In this document: in pieces, positions 19,845 through 31,969 of the stretch
Numbering within the stretch: the stretch's first letter is position 1
Layout: every line of letters starts with the position of its first letter
Assembly: GCF_001704415.2 (NCBI RefSeq)
Contig: NW_017189517.1
Location: 8,691,167 to 8,755,166, forward strand
Origin: Capra hircus
Lineage: Eukaryota; Chordata; Mammalia; Artiodactyla; Bovidae
Length of the DNA stretch: 64,000 bases
Direction: 5' to 3'
Notes under the pieces: model-generated
Databases searched by the model: none
The model's input: the letters and a program-made list of their open reading frames with translations, nothing else
Told to the model about the DNA's origin: nothing
Translations under genes and position numbers: made by a program

Positions 19845-22800
19845 ACGGGTTGAATGCCCCAATCAAAAGACAAAGACTGGCTGAATGGATACAAAAACAA
19901 GAACCCTATAGATGCTGTCTACAAGAGACCCACCTTGAAACAAGGGACACATACAGACTGAAAGTGAAGGGCTGGAAAAAGATATTCTATGCAAATAGAG
20001 ACCAAAAGAAAGCAGGAGTAGGAATACTCATATCAGATAAAATAGACTTTAAAATAAAGGCTGTGAAAAGAGACAAAGAAGGACACTACATAATGATCAA
20101 AGGATCAATCCAAGAAGAAGATATAACAATTATAAATATATATGCACGCAACATAGGAGTGCCGCAATATGTAAGACAAATGCTAACAAGTATGAAAGGG
20201 GAAATTAACAATAACACAATAATAGTGGGAGACTTTAATACTCCACTCACACCTATAGATAGACCATTTAAACAGAAAATTAACAAAGAAACACAAACTT
20301 TAAATGATACAATAGACCAGTTAAACCTAATTGATATCTATAGGACATTTCACCCCAAAACAATGAATTTCACCTTTTTTCTCAAGTGCACACGGAACCT
20401 TCTGCAGGATAGATCACATCCTGGGCCATAAATCTAGCCTTGGTAAATTCAAAAAATTGAAATCATTCCAAGCATCTTTTCTGACCACAATGCAGTAAGA
20501 TTAGATCTCAATTACAAGAGAAAAAATATTAAAAATTCCAACATACGAAAGCTGAACAATACGCTGCTGAATAACCAACAAATCACAGAAGAAATCAAAA
20601 TATGCATAGAAACAAGTGAAAATGAAAACACAGCAACCCAAAGCCTGTGGGACACTGTAAAAGCAGCGCTAAGGGGAAGGTTCATAGCAATATAGGCTTA
20701 CCTCAAGAAACAAGAAAAAAGTCAATTAAAAAAGCTAACTCTACACCTGAAGCAACTAGAAAAGGAGAAATGAAGAACCCTAGGGTTAGAAGAAGGAAAG
20801 ACATCTTAAAAATTAGGGCAGAAATAAATGCAAAAGAAACAAAAGAGACCATAGCAAAAATCAACAAAGCCAAAAGCTGGTTCTTTGAGAAGATAAATAA
20901 AATTGGCAAACCAGACTCATCGAGAAACAAAGGGAGAAGAATAAAATCAACAAAATTAGAAATGAAAATGGAGAGATCACAACAGGCAACACAGAAATAC
21001 AAAGGATCATAAGAGACTACTATCAACAACTATATGCTGATAAAATGGACAACTTGCAAGAAATGGACAAATTCTTAGAAAAGTACCACTTTACAAAACT
21101 GAACTAGGAAGAAATAGAAAATCTTAACACACCCAACACAAGCACTCTTCCAGAAAATTGCAGAGGAAAGTAAACTTCCGAACTCATTCTATGTGGCCAC
21201 TATCACCCTAATACCAAATCTGACAAAGATGCCACAAAAAAAGAAAACTACAGGCCAATATCACTGATGAACATAGATGCAAAAATCCTTAACAAAATTC
21301 TAGCAAACAGAACCCAGCAACACATTTAAAAGATCATACATCATGACCAAGTGGGCTTTATCCCAGGGATGCAAGGTTTCTTCAATATTCACAAATCAAT
21401 CAATGTGATACACCACATAAACAAATCGAAAGATAAAAACCATATGATTATTTCAATAGATGCAGAGAAAGCCTTTGACAAAATTCAACATGCATTTATG
21501 AGAAAAACCCTCCAGAAAGCAATAGAAGGAATATACCTCAACATAATAAAAGCTATATATGACAAACCCACAGCAAACATTATCTTCAATGGTGAAAAAT
21601 TGAAAGCATTTCCCCTAAAGTCAGGAACTAGACAAGGGTGCCCACTCTCACCATTACTATTCAACATAGTTTTGGAAGTTTTAGCCACAGAAATCAGAGG
21701 AGAAAAAGAAATAAAAGGAATCCAAATTGGAAAAGAAGTAAAACTTTCACTGTTTGCAGATGACATGATCCTCTACATAGAAAACCCTGAAAACGCCACC
21801 AGAAAATTACAAGAGCTAATCAATGAATATAGTAAAGATGCAGGATATAAAATCAACACACAGAAATCCCTTGCATTCCTATACACTAACAATGAGAAAG
21901 TGGAAAAAGAAATTAAGGAAACAATTCCATTCACTATTGGAATGAAAAGAATAAAATACTTAGGAATATATCTACCTAAAGAAACTAAAGACCTATATAT
22001 AGAAAACTATAAAAGACTGATAATGAGTATACTACCCAAAGCAATCTATAGATTCAATGCAATCCCTATCAAGCTACCAACCATATTTTTCACAGAGGTA
22101 GAACAAATAATTCCACAATTTGTATGGAAATACAAAAAAAACCTCGAATAGCCAAAGCAGTCTTGAGAAAGAAGAATGGAACTGGAGGCATCAACCTGCC
22201 TGACTTCACGCTCCACTACAAAGCCACAGTCATTGAGACAGCATGGTACTGGCACAAAGACAGAAATATAGATCAATGGAACAAAACAGAAGGCCCAGAG
22301 ATAAATCCACACACCTATGGATACCTTATCTTTGACAAAGGAGGTCAGAATATACAATGGAGAAAAGAGAATCTCTTAAACAAGTGGTGCTGGGAAAACT
22401 GGTCAACCACCTGTAAAAGAATGAAACTAGAACACTTTCTAACACCATATACAAAAATAAACTCAAAATGGATTAAAGATCTAAATGTCTAAGACCAGAA
22501 ACTATAAAACTCCTAGAAGAAAACATAGGAAAAACACTCTCTGCCATAAATCACAGCAAGATCCTCTATGACCCACCTCCCAGAGTAATGGAAATAAAAG
22601 AAAAAATAAATAAATGGGACCTAATTAAACTTAAAACCTTCTGCACAACAAAGGAAACTAGAAGCAAGGTGAAAAGACGGCCTTCAGAATGGGAGAAAAT
22701 AATAGCAAATGAAGCAACTGACAAAGAATTAATCTCAAATATACAAGCAGCTGATTCAGCTCAATTCCAGAAAAATAAATGACCCAATCAAAAAATGGGC

Positions 22801-23402
22801 CAAAGAACTAAACAGACATTTCTCCAAAGAAGACATACAAATGGCTAACAAACAAAAAAAGATGCTCAACATCATTCATTATCAGAGAAATGCAAATCAA
22901 AACCACAATGAGGTACCATTTCATGCCAGTCAGAATGGCTGCGATCCAAAAGTCTACAAGCAATAAATGCTGGAGAGGCTGTGGAGAAAAGGGAACCGTC
23001 TTACACTGTTGGTAGGAATGCAAACTAGTACAGCCACTATGGAGAACAGTGTGGAGATTCCTTAAAAAACTGGAAATAGAACTGCCTTATGACCCAGCAA
23101 TCCCACTGCTGGCCATACACACCGAGGAAACCAGAATTGAAAGAGACACATGTACCCCAATGTTCATCGCAGCACTCTTTGTAATAGCCAGGACATGGAC
23201 GCAACCTAGATGTCCATTAGCAGATGAATGGATAAGAAAGCTGTGGTACATATACACAATGGAGTATTACTCAGCCATTAACAAGAACACATTTGAATCA
23301 GTTCTAATGAGGTGGATGAAACTGGAGCCTATTATACAGAGTGAAGTAAGCCAGAAAGAAAAACAGCAATATAGTATAATAACGCATATATATGTAATTT
23401 AG
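19845..23402 (+). pseudogene. L1 ORF2 (endonuclease/reverse transcriptase), broken
   Basis: ORF2p nicks target DNA and reverse-transcribes L1 RNA. The start codon and first residues are deleted at about 19845, where intergenic text joins straight into GLNAPIKRQRLAEW. Endonuclease part: 19850-20431, with LQETH and GDFNTPL visible, then a frameshift just before the normal SRIDHILG motif. A linker follows in pieces (20647-21012). A deletion near 21135 joins the linker directly to KIAEE/KLPNSFY-type text, losing about 50 codons before the RT. RT proper: 21351-22151, with motif A SIDAEKAFDKI, SGTRQGCPLSPLLFN and catalytic FADD at residues 135-138 of that frame. Another deletion near 22020 removes about 28 codons. 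C-terminal parts: 22124-22492, 22588-22782 and 23049-23402. The gene is dead at many places. Confidence 0.94.
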
Positions 23403-23764
23403 AAAGATGGTAATGATAACCCTGTATATGGGACAGCAAAAGAGACACAGATGTGTCGAACAGTCTTTTGGGCTCTGTGGGAGAGGGCGAGGGTGGGATG
23501 ATTTGCGAGAATGTCATTGAAACATGTATATTATCTTATGTGAAATGAATCACCAGTCCAGGTTCGATGCATGATACAGGATGCTCGGGGCTGGTGCACT
23601 GGGATGACCCAGAGGGATGGGATGAGGAGGAAGGTGGGAGGGGGGTTCAGGATGGGGAATACATGTACACCTGTGGCAGATTCATGTCAATGTATGGCAA
23701 AACCAATACAATACTGTAAAGTAAAATATATATATATATATATATATATAAACAAACATAAAAA
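23403..23764 (+). other. L1 3' UTR and tail
   Basis: Carries the conserved ruminant L1 3' UTR including AGGTTCGATGCATGATACAG and CCCAGAGGGATGGGATGAGG, with a G-rich run at 23620-23645. It ends in (TA)n followed by A-rich bases. Confidence 0.9.
23728..23750. repeat. (TA)n microsatellite at L1 tail
   Basis: Eleven or so TA units just before the A-rich end of the L1. Confidence 0.9.
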
Positions 23765-23778
23765 AGAAGCCTGTTTAT
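23765..23778 (+). repeat. Target-site duplication, right of complete L1
   Basis: AGAAGCCTGTTTAT, identical to 16225-16238. Confidence 0.93.
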
Positions 23779-23831
23779 TCCTCAACACAGCATTTATCAT
23801 ATTGCATTATAATTTGATATCCTCTCTCTCA

Positions 23832-23956
23832 TTAGACAGCAAGCTTCCTAAAGGTATTGATAGTGGCTTATTCTTCTCTACTCATACCATATTATCTAAC
23901 ACAGTGCCTGGCACACAGCAGGTGCTCAATAAATGCTTATTGGAAGGATTAAGTTT
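23832..23956 (+). repeat. L2 LINE 3' end
   Basis: ATTAGACAGCAAGCTTCCTA, CACAGTGCCTGGCACACAGC, AGGTGCTCAATAAATGCTTA: a clear L2 terminal signature. Confidence 0.8.
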
Positions 23957-25099
23957 TTTCTTGTAGTTAGAAATAAAGAATCTAATTTTCCCTCAATAAA
24001 AATAGGATCTTAAATGGAGAAGCAGAGTTATTTTCTTCAGTTGCCTCATATAAATTAATCATTGGCATCACTCACTTTCGTCTTTCCCATATACATAATC
24101 AGACAGTGATAAGACTAGCAGATTGATCTAAGAGGCAGTAGACTGACCAGTCTAAGGGGATTCATCTGAAAGGCAGCAGAGATCAAACTATGGTTGGAAG
24201 TGGAACTTTAGATGATGTCACTGATCTGATACGTGGATCCTGAGAGCTGCAGTCCTGAAATGTAGAGGTGAGGAAGTTCCTTTAGATATCAAGAATCACA
24301 CACTTTTTATATCCTGACAGGGCTCATTGTTAGAAGAAGGAGGAGGAGGAGAGGAAGGGGAGGAAAAAGAGGAAGAGGAAGAAGGACAGGGAGGGATGGG
24401 GAAGGAGCAGGAGGAAGAGAAAGTAGTGGAGGAAGAGTTTCCTCCATTTCTGATGACAGAGCTCTCATTAAGTGCTTTGTTTCAATCTGTGAAGGTTACC
24501 TTTATGATCCTCTCATCTTTTTCCTCCTGTCCCTATGGTTGGAGCCCAAAACCTTCATCCTCCCCTAGTACTCCACTAGGGAAGCTCACCCAGGTTGATA
24601 CTCCACAAAGTATAGCAGGCCACAAAACTACCTTCTTCTTCATCTCAACCCAAATCTCCATCCTCACAGAGCAAGGATTAAGAGGAAGTTTTCACATTTT
24701 CAAAGAAGATACATATAAATGCAATGAAGTCTATAATTGGCAGGATTTCTCACAGTAAAAAATTTGAGGGGGTGTGTGAAATTTTGGATTTAGCCATCAG
24801 CTACATGGTATGACTATGAATCTGTCATTGGGTCTCTTCTTAATTGATTTCATATTGAACAGTGTCTTCACTCCTTCTATTTGTGGACCTATAGCTTGTC
24901 TAAAAGTTTCCACTGTTTTTACATCAATAGCAACAGTTAGAATAACTGTGGCAATCTGCAAATACAAATCATATATGACTCAGATGCTCTTAAGTCAGGG
25001 ATTGCTTATCTTCCTATTTAAGATTATTAAGTTTTTTCTTTGAATGTTGATTTCAAAAGGTTCATTAAGAGATAGGCTTTTATGGAAAAGAGTATTAAT
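23957..25099. other. Unassigned sequence with a purine-rich block
   Basis: A GGA/GAA-rich low-complexity block lies at 24332-24437 and produces a spurious Glu-rich frame (24327-24758). Nothing else was recognised. Confidence 0.5.
24332..24437 (+). repeat. (GGA/GAA)n low-complexity purine block
   Basis: Almost pure purine on the plus strand for about 100 bp. Confidence 0.9.
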
Positions 25100-25355
25100 G
25101 GTAAATCACATTTGTATATTGTGTCTCAGTTTCTAAAACAATTGCCAAGTGCATCGCCTTTGAGCCTTTAATGAGCCTGAGAAATGGGTTGAAGAGCATT
25201 ATAACAAATCCTTTCTAACTGGGGAAATAGAAGTTCAGGATTTGGTTGGCTTGCAGAATATTCTCCACTGTTAATAAAGGAACAAAGCTAGTAGGTTAGA
25301 ATCCATGTTTCTCAATCCTGGATTGAGCTCTTTCTACCACATCATTCTGCCTCAA
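25100..25355 (-). repeat. Possible MIR, old copy
   Basis: Text such as AACTGGGGAAATAGAAGTTC, AAGCTAGTAGGTTAGAATCC and GAGCTCTTTCTACCACATCA follows the reversed MIR order. Weak. Confidence 0.4.
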
Positions 25356-28300
25356 AAAGAAAATTGAGGTTAAGCAGATATCTGGATTTAAGAAACATAG
25401 CCCAATTATTGGTTGTTAAGGAGAACATTTGATTAAAATATTTTGCACTATAATCAGATACAGATATACACATGATATGTTATGTGGAGACAAGTGAATG
25501 AAGAAATTAAATCTCTTATATCTTTACTGAGGATAGAAGAATGGTCATCTTTCCTCTGGATGAACTAACCCTATGAGAAGAAGTTGTATTCATAGCATCA
25601 TGACTAACTTGCCACTGCTCACTTGTATGGTAGCTTACCCAAATTACACAAAAACCCTTCAGAGGAAATTGAGTTTTGCATGTTGAACCTGTAAACACTG
25701 TGTATGGTCACAGTAACATCAGAGGAGTCATAAAAATAACATATTTATTCATTTGAGGGAAACACAATCTACTCAGCTCATCTTCAAGCTGTTATAAATT
25801 CATTAGGTAACACCAACAGTTAAAGAATTCATGTTAACTTAGGAGGATATAAGTTGAGCCAAAACTATCTGGACATAAAATACATAGAACTATGAAAGTT
25901 GGAGAAGAGAATCAAAGACAAGTTTTTTAGATGAATTTAGGACAAAAAGATCCTGGGAAAAGGATCTGGGAAAAGACAAGGATAAAAAGTCTTTAAAATA
26001 AATATTCTACAGCTGAAAATGCAAGGAAGTTATGATTTTTGTTCAATAAAAAATAAATGTCTTCTCTCAGATACCAGTTTATTTTTGTGTTGCTATATAT
26101 GCCTATTTTTTAAAAAAAAGTATAATAATGTCCTATTATAAAAATATTATTGCATGGGTTTAGATAAAGTTTAGGCCCAATCATTTCTTCCAAATATTGT
26201 ACAATAGCTTGAGGTTGCCACAGGGAGTGTGGTAGAAAATGATCTTCAACTATAAGTCAGAACACCTGAGGTCTCTTTCTTGGTCTGATGCCTACAAGCT
26301 TTTACTCACGTGCTTTAAATGCCCATCATTTCACCATGCCTATTCCCTTTTCTTAGAGAATCTGCCTTGCCTTTAGCATAAAGTGAGCAGCTACTTCCCA
26401 TATGACCCTGTACCCCTAGCTACATGATCCAGGAAAGAAAACCTATCTCAAGCTCGGGCAATCAGATTCTTTTTTATGGAAATATGATCATGTAGACTTG
26501 GGGTCCAGGGCTGCCATTTGCTGGAGGCAGGTGTGCTGGGCCATATGTAAATGGATCAGTGAGCAATAAAGAATGAAGCAGAGGTGTAGAGAGAAACACA
26601 TGTGATGTGTGTACATGTGTAACTAAGAGAGAGACAGTAAGAGCAAGAGAATGAGTGAGATAGACATGGAGACAGAGACAGAAACAGAGATAAAAATGGA
26701 GATAGAGATTGGTTGCACTGATGGAGGGAAAAGAGGGTGTGTCAAAGTATAGACCGGCTGTAAAAAATTCCACCTGGAAATGACACATCTCCACTCACAT
26801 TTCATTGGCCAAAACAAGTTATATGATGACACATCCCTTCAAGGGATCAGGGCAGTGCAATCTTTCCATGTGCCAAGGAGAGGAAGCCTAAACATCTGTG
26901 ATCAGGGTTAATGACTACCATGTCCAAGTACCATCATAAGAGTCCAAGGAAAATCAAATGAAGTAATGTGTAAAAGCAGGTCTTTTAACTTTAAACTGGC
27001 ATCTAGATCTGAGATGATTGTACCTATATGGTACATGTCTATAATTTAACTGTCATATATCTGGAGTTCATTAGACTCATCAAATTTTAAAAATCAGTTC
27101 ATGGCAGGGAGTGATATGGATGTGATGGGATGCATTTTTTCCCTTTGTTCCTGTTAATCCTTACTGGTGTACAGAGCATATCTAGCCCAGAATAACTAAA
27201 GTTGTTCTCTGGTCCTATAACTCCATGCTGAGAGAGAACTTGAATTCTGTTAGTTGAATAATGCAGGGTGAAAGTGCTAAGAATAGGTTGATCTTAGACA
27301 CGTTAAATATCCGATTGTTTTGTAAATACTCCATTCTGAAGGCAGATGAAGGTAATGGCTTCTTTTGTACTTTCACTTTTTATTCCTCAGAATCTAAAAC
27401 TCCCCCTTTTGTAACACACTAAGCAATCCATAAAGTGTCCAAGGATCAGAATGCTTGATTACCCTTTTCACAGGCAAGAGGAAAATCAGTGGGTTTAAGT
27501 GGACTCAAAAGAGAGAAATGAGAGGGTAGTTTCCAAAGGAAGAGGTTTCTCTACAATGGGAAGGGGTTGGTCGAATGGGTAATCTGAGAGAAGAGAATAA
27601 AGATCTCACGTCCATTAGGAAACTTGGAATGAGTTGAATGATATAGAGGAGACAGTCTTTATTCTATGGATGTCAAATGATTTTAAATACACAGTGAAAC
27701 CGGAAGTAGAGGACACCTTTGTTACACAGGTATTTGTGTATTATCTGACAGAAAGACAGTTTGGTTAGGGTCTGCATCACTCTCCATTTTTACTCAGGGG
27801 TAAAATTCTGATCCTACCTATATTTGGCAAATTATTTTTTAAATTAATTTTTCCAAATAAAGATTTTAGGTAAATTAATTATGATCTAGTTACCAGGTAT
27901 TATTATCTTCACTTCATAAAAGAGTTAATTTTATCATTAAAAAAGCAGGAAAGACTAATGAACAACTGGCCCTCTCTATCTCCCTTATAGGAAGTACAAA
28001 ACAGAAAATGTTTTAAATAATTCATATTAACTTGGGGAGAATGTGATTCTGGAAAGTTGGAAAGCTCGAGACAGAGATATAGTTCAGAGTCATGAAGGCA
28101 CTTACTCTGAGGATATGGTCCCACTGATACCAAGAGATCCCAGTACTTTTCTTCTCTGAGGTCTTCTCCATACCTCTCCCAGACACCACCTCAAGGTCTG
28201 TAAAACTATCAGAGCCCTTTTGCTCTGAACTCCCTCAACAGTAAGATGACCCTCACATGTGTGCACTGATCACCTGGTCCTCTGTGGATACACAGTTTCA

Positions 28301-28368
28301 TGGGGGAAAAAATGGAGCAGGGGGCATCAGCACTTGCTTCGATTATAGCCTCTTGCTTACTATCACAG
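25356..28368. other. Unassigned sequence
   Basis: About 3 kb without a recognised gene. A GAGACA-rich simple repeat lies at 26626-26711. Frames here are all at or below 106 codons and lack domains. Confidence 0.45.
26626..26711 (+). repeat. GA-rich simple repeat
   Basis: Units such as GAGACAGAGACAGAAACAGA over about 85 bp. Confidence 0.85.
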
Positions 28369-28570
28369 GGGGCTTCCCAGGTAGCTCAGCAGTAAATGCA
28401 GGAGACCTGGGTTTGATCCCTGAGCCGGGAAGATCCCCTGGAGGAGGGCATGGCAACCTACTCTGGTATTCTTGTCCGGAAAATCCCATGGACAGAAGAG
28501 CCTGGTGGGCTACAGTCCATGGGGTCACAAAGAGTCAGATGCTAATGAAGTGACTTAGCATGCAGGCATG
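28369..28570 (+). mobile_element. Bov-tA SINE with target duplication
   Basis: Head GGGGCTTCCCAGGTAGCTCA, B-box-like GGTTTGATCCCTGAGC, then CCATGGGGTCACAAAGAGTC. A perfect 12-bp direct repeat TTACTATCACAG borders it (28357-28368 and 28571-28582), which fixes both ends. The head has lost a few bases of the usual TAAAGAATCTGCCTGCAA segment. Confidence 0.95.
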
Positions 28571-28582
28571 TTACTATCACAG

Positions 28583-28944
28583 AGAGTGATAATGCTGAAC
28601 ATTGCTGTAATTCTCCTAGAATGCTTATGTAAATGGCAAGAAAAAAGGAATATAGCATATCAAAAATAAATAAATAAATAAACTTCTTAGACCTGATAGG
28701 TATTGCTGTTGCAGACACAACTAGTTAGTTACCTTCTCAGCATCATTTTTCACTTTTTCCTTACCTACAGAACTCAGATATTTTTTGCGTTGACAATTTC
28801 CCTAGTCATTCATCATACTAAAAACAGTCATCTTCCTAGCCTCTCTTGCAGCTAGGAGTGGCTACGTGAGCCAGTTCTGGAAAATGAGATATAATCTAAA
28901 GTCATGACTCCTCTGTCAGGGTGGATAAATACTAGAAGCCAGAA
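28583..28944. other. Unassigned sequence, likely old repeat
   Basis: Wording such as TCTTGCAGCTAGGAGTGGCT with GAGCCAGTTCTGGAAAATGA recalls a common ancient mammalian repeat that I cannot name. A (TAAA)n run lies at 28665-28681. Confidence 0.4.
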
Positions 28945-30640
28945 AATAAACAAAGTCCTGGCCAAGATTTGCTTACTATGGGTCAACTGCGTCCATGAAC
29001 CCATTCAATGGTCATTTCCCTGGTCCCATATGTATAATTGGATTGACAGACTTGGAAGCTGGAATAACACATGCTGGAACCTTGGCCTGCAGAGTTAGAG
29101 TTGCCCCCACCCTGACCCAGATGAAGGGTCAATCAATTTCACTCCAGTATCACATTCTGGGAGTGGGAGAAATTATTACCACATTAAGGAGCTGAAGGAT
29201 GCAGAAGCTGTAGTTTCCATCATATTTCCATCTAATTCACCCGTCTGGTCCCTGGAGAAAAGGAATAGATTGTAGATGATGACCAGAGTACCATCAACTC
29301 AAAAAAGTGGTAGCTCAAATCATAACCACAGAGTCAGATATGCTCATTAGAAGGTATTAATATGGTCTCAGGTACATGACATGTGGCCACACGTTTGGCA
29401 AATTCTTTATTTTCTGTCCCCAAGAGGATCAAAACCAGCTCACATTCTCAAGGAGGAAAATTGGTATGCATTAGCAGTTTTGACCTTGTGTGATGAGAAA
29501 TCTCTGATCCTTGGACATAAAGTAATCTGAAGGAATTGGAACATGGATCCTTTAAATCAATGTGCTCCTGCTAATTGGACCGTAACAGTAAGAAATGGTG
29601 AACCTGCTGGAGACCTTGGTAAGAGACCTGCCCTCTGCTCCAAGAAGCAGGAGATAAATGTTGAAAGATTCAGGAGTCTGACAGATTGCTATAGTTTTTA
29701 GGAGTCCAGCTGTCAGTAGACTGCTGGGACCTTCTCAGCAAAGTTAAAGACCAATTGCTGGACTTGCTCCACCACAAAGAAAGAAGCATTGTGCCTGATA
29801 GGACTCTTTAGGTTATGCAGGTTGTGCATTTCATATCTTGCAATGCTGCTTGAGCCCATATACCAGGTAAAAATAAAGCTATCAGCTTTGAGTGGGGACA
29901 CAGAGCAGGAAAGGGCTTTGAGCTTTGCAGCAGGTCAAGGTACAAACAGCCCTGCTGCCTAAGCTATATGACACTGCAGACCCTCTGGTTTTACAGTTAT
30001 TGGGGAGGGGGAAGAAGAAGTTACACTGAGTTTGTGGAAAGCTTGAAGGAAGACTCGTAACGTGAGTCCCTGGGGTTCTGGAGGAAGGCCATGCCATAAG
30101 CACTAGAGAATTTAAAGCCTTTTGAAAAACAACTCTTGTTACTGTACTGGACACTGGTAGAGTGAGAGATTACCTAACTGCAGGACACCAAGAGACTGTG
30201 CATCTGGAATTCCCCATTAGGAATTGGGTTCTGTCTGATTGATCAGTTGTAAGTGTAGGTACCCAGCAAGCTGTAGGAAATAGTAGCCCATATCCCAGTG
30301 TCATCTACTACATTTACATTATCACCTCTTCAACAGACATACCTATGGCCATCTTAGGATTTCCATGTGATCAACTGATGCTAGAGTTTTGAGAAATCTC
30401 AAGCCTGGTTTACAGATAGTTCAGCTAAGTAGATGAGCACAAAACTAAAACTGGATGGCAATTGCCTTATAACTTCATTCCCATGGGGCCAGGAAAGACA
30501 ACAGTGAGGGGAAAATCTCCCAAAGGATGGAGTTTCAGGTGCTACACTTGGCTGTTCACCTTTTGCGGAAGTAGAAGTGGTTAGGGGCTAGAATATAAGT
30601 ACAGACTCATGAGCAGTGGCAAATGGTGTGTCTGGCTGGT
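28945..30640 (+). mobile_element. Decayed ERV-L (class III endogenous retrovirus) pol region
   Basis: The order of recognisable blocks follows an ERV-L pol gene in plus orientation: the start of the RT part near 28990-29230 (GAACCCATTCAATGGTCATT, AAGGAGCTGAAGGATGCAGA), the region after the RT catalytic core at 29880-29960 (GCTTTGAGTGGGGACACAGA, GCAGCAGGTCAAGG), the connection/RNase H part at 30070-30150 and 30390-30560 (GCCTGGTTTACAGATAGTTC). The segment that would carry the RT catalytic motif is largely missing between about 29260 and 29700. Stops and frameshifts are frequent and no frame exceeds about 90 codons. No LTR, gag or env was recognised next to it. The element is very old and inert. 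Confidence 0.7.
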
Positions 30641-30649
30641 GCGTACATA

Positions 30650-30853
30650 TTCAGTTGCTAAGTTGTGTTGGACTCTTTGCGACCCCATGGACTATAGCCT
30701 GCTAGGCCCTTCTGTCCGTGGAATTCTCTGGGCAAGAATACTGAAGTGTGTTGCCATTCCCTTCTCCAGGGCATCTTTCCGACCCAGGAATCGAACCTGA
30801 GTCTCCTGCATTACAGACAGATTCTTTACCATCTCAGTTACCAGGGAAGCCCT
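30650..30853 (-). mobile_element. Bov-tA SINE
   Basis: Reversed copy from TTCAGTTGCTAAGTTGTGTT to GTTACCAGGGAAGCCC, near complete. It lies at the 3' edge of the recognised ERV-L pol, so it may have landed inside that element. Confidence 0.92.
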
Positions 30854-31301
30854 AGTGGGAGGATGACAAGTGGCAAATTGACATGATGTTCTTTTAGTCC
30901 TCATGATATCAAAAAGAAGTTGGTGGATTCTCAGGTACATGGTCTTAGGTTTCCATTGCCAGTTCTTAACACTATCCATAAAATTTATTTTCTAAAATAG
31001 CTGCGTTTAAGCATTACTGAGAATGCACAAACATATCCAAGGGCTATAATAAGCTACAGTTGAAATGTTTGAGTTGAATTAATGAGCCAGAGATCTGACT
31101 TCTTTCCTGCCCCCATCTAACTGATTGATTGATTAAATTTATGCCCGCCTTTCTATGTTTGATGTTTTCAACTATGAACAGCAATGTACCCTCAAAAAAG
31201 ATTTGTCTGAATGAAACAGTGAGAGTGCTAGGAAAAAATTACCTACAATTCTCTATAAGCCTCCAAAGTCTGACCAATGGAAAACTATGAGGAACATTTC
31301 C

Positions 31302-31303
<2 letters not shown>
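30854..31303. other. Unassigned sequence
   Basis: No gene recognised. Confidence 0.4.

Positions 31304-31344
<41 letters not shown>
31304..31344. repeat. (TG)n microsatellite
   Basis: About twenty uninterrupted TG units. Confidence 0.97.
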
Positions 31345-31347
<3 letters not shown>

Positions 31348-31506
31348 GGATTTTGATGTCCTACAAGGGTAAGCTGAGTCTCTTCCCCTTGAATTGCTGT
31401 GGAGTCTCATGGATGGACATACATTCCTCAAACACTACATTAAGGGATGATGGAAAGGCATATCTCTCAGACCTGTTGCAAGGGCCTCTTAGCAGTGACT
31501 TTGAGA

Positions 31507-31700
31507 AAGTGAAAGTCGCTCAGTCATGTCTCACTCTTTGTGACCCCATGGACTATACCAGCCTATGGAATTCTCCAGGCCAGAACACTGGAGTAGGTAG
31601 CCATTCCCTTCTCCAAGGGATCTTCCCAACCCAGGGATTGAACCCAGATCTCCCACATTGCAGGTGGATTCTTTACCAGCTGAGCCACCAGGGAAGCCCA
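31507..31700 (-). mobile_element. Bov-tA SINE, first of a tandem pair
   Basis: Reversed copy from AAGTGAAAGTCGCTCAGTCA to TGAGCCACCAGGGAAGCCCA. A few bases are lost after GACTATACCAGCC. It joins without a gap to a second partial copy. Confidence 0.92.
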
Positions 31701-31830
31701 AGAATACTGGAGTGGGTAGCCTATCCCTTCTCCAGGGGATCTTCCCAACCCAGGAATTGAACCAGGGTCTCCTGCACTGTGGGTGATCTCCTGCAGGCAG
31801 ATTCTTTACCAGCTGAGCTACCAGGGAAGC
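31701..31830 (-). mobile_element. Partial Bov-tA, second of a tandem pair
   Basis: Repeats only the tRNA-like head and middle part (AGAATACTGGAGTGGGTAGC to GCTACCAGGGAAGC), in the same orientation. It holds a further short duplication around GATCTCCTGCAGGCAG. It probably arose by unequal exchange rather than by a second insertion, because the join has no A-rich tail. Confidence 0.88.
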
Positions 31831-31969
31831 AAATTGATGAGCATGACTTCTCATGCTCATGTTCTGGCTTACAGGACAGCATGTTCTACTTCCTACATGT
31901 TTGCAGGTAGATGCAGCTCACAGGATGTTTGATTTCTATATAGCCAATCATTTGTATGGAATAGGATAG

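Larger units (their letters stand above)
16239..23764 (+). mobile_element. Complete-length L1 LINE, inactive
   Basis: A 7.5-kb L1 with all parts in order: 5' UTR (16239-about 18869) starting GATAAGATGGCTGAGGAATA, a broken ORF1 (about 18870-19772), a short intergenic piece, a broken ORF2 (about 19845-23402), a 3' UTR with the ruminant L1 wording (GGGACAGCAAAAGAGACAC, CGGGGCTGGTGCACTGGGAT) and a TA-rich tail. Perfect 14-bp target duplications border it. Several deletions and stops in both ORFs show that it cannot encode working proteins. The perfect duplication suggests a moderately recent insertion, while the many ORF lesions suggest some age. Confidence 0.96.

Noticed and set aside
24327..24758. 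143-codon frame with a Glu/Gly-rich start
   Set aside because: Produced by a (GGA/GAA)n low-complexity block; the rest has no recognisable domain.
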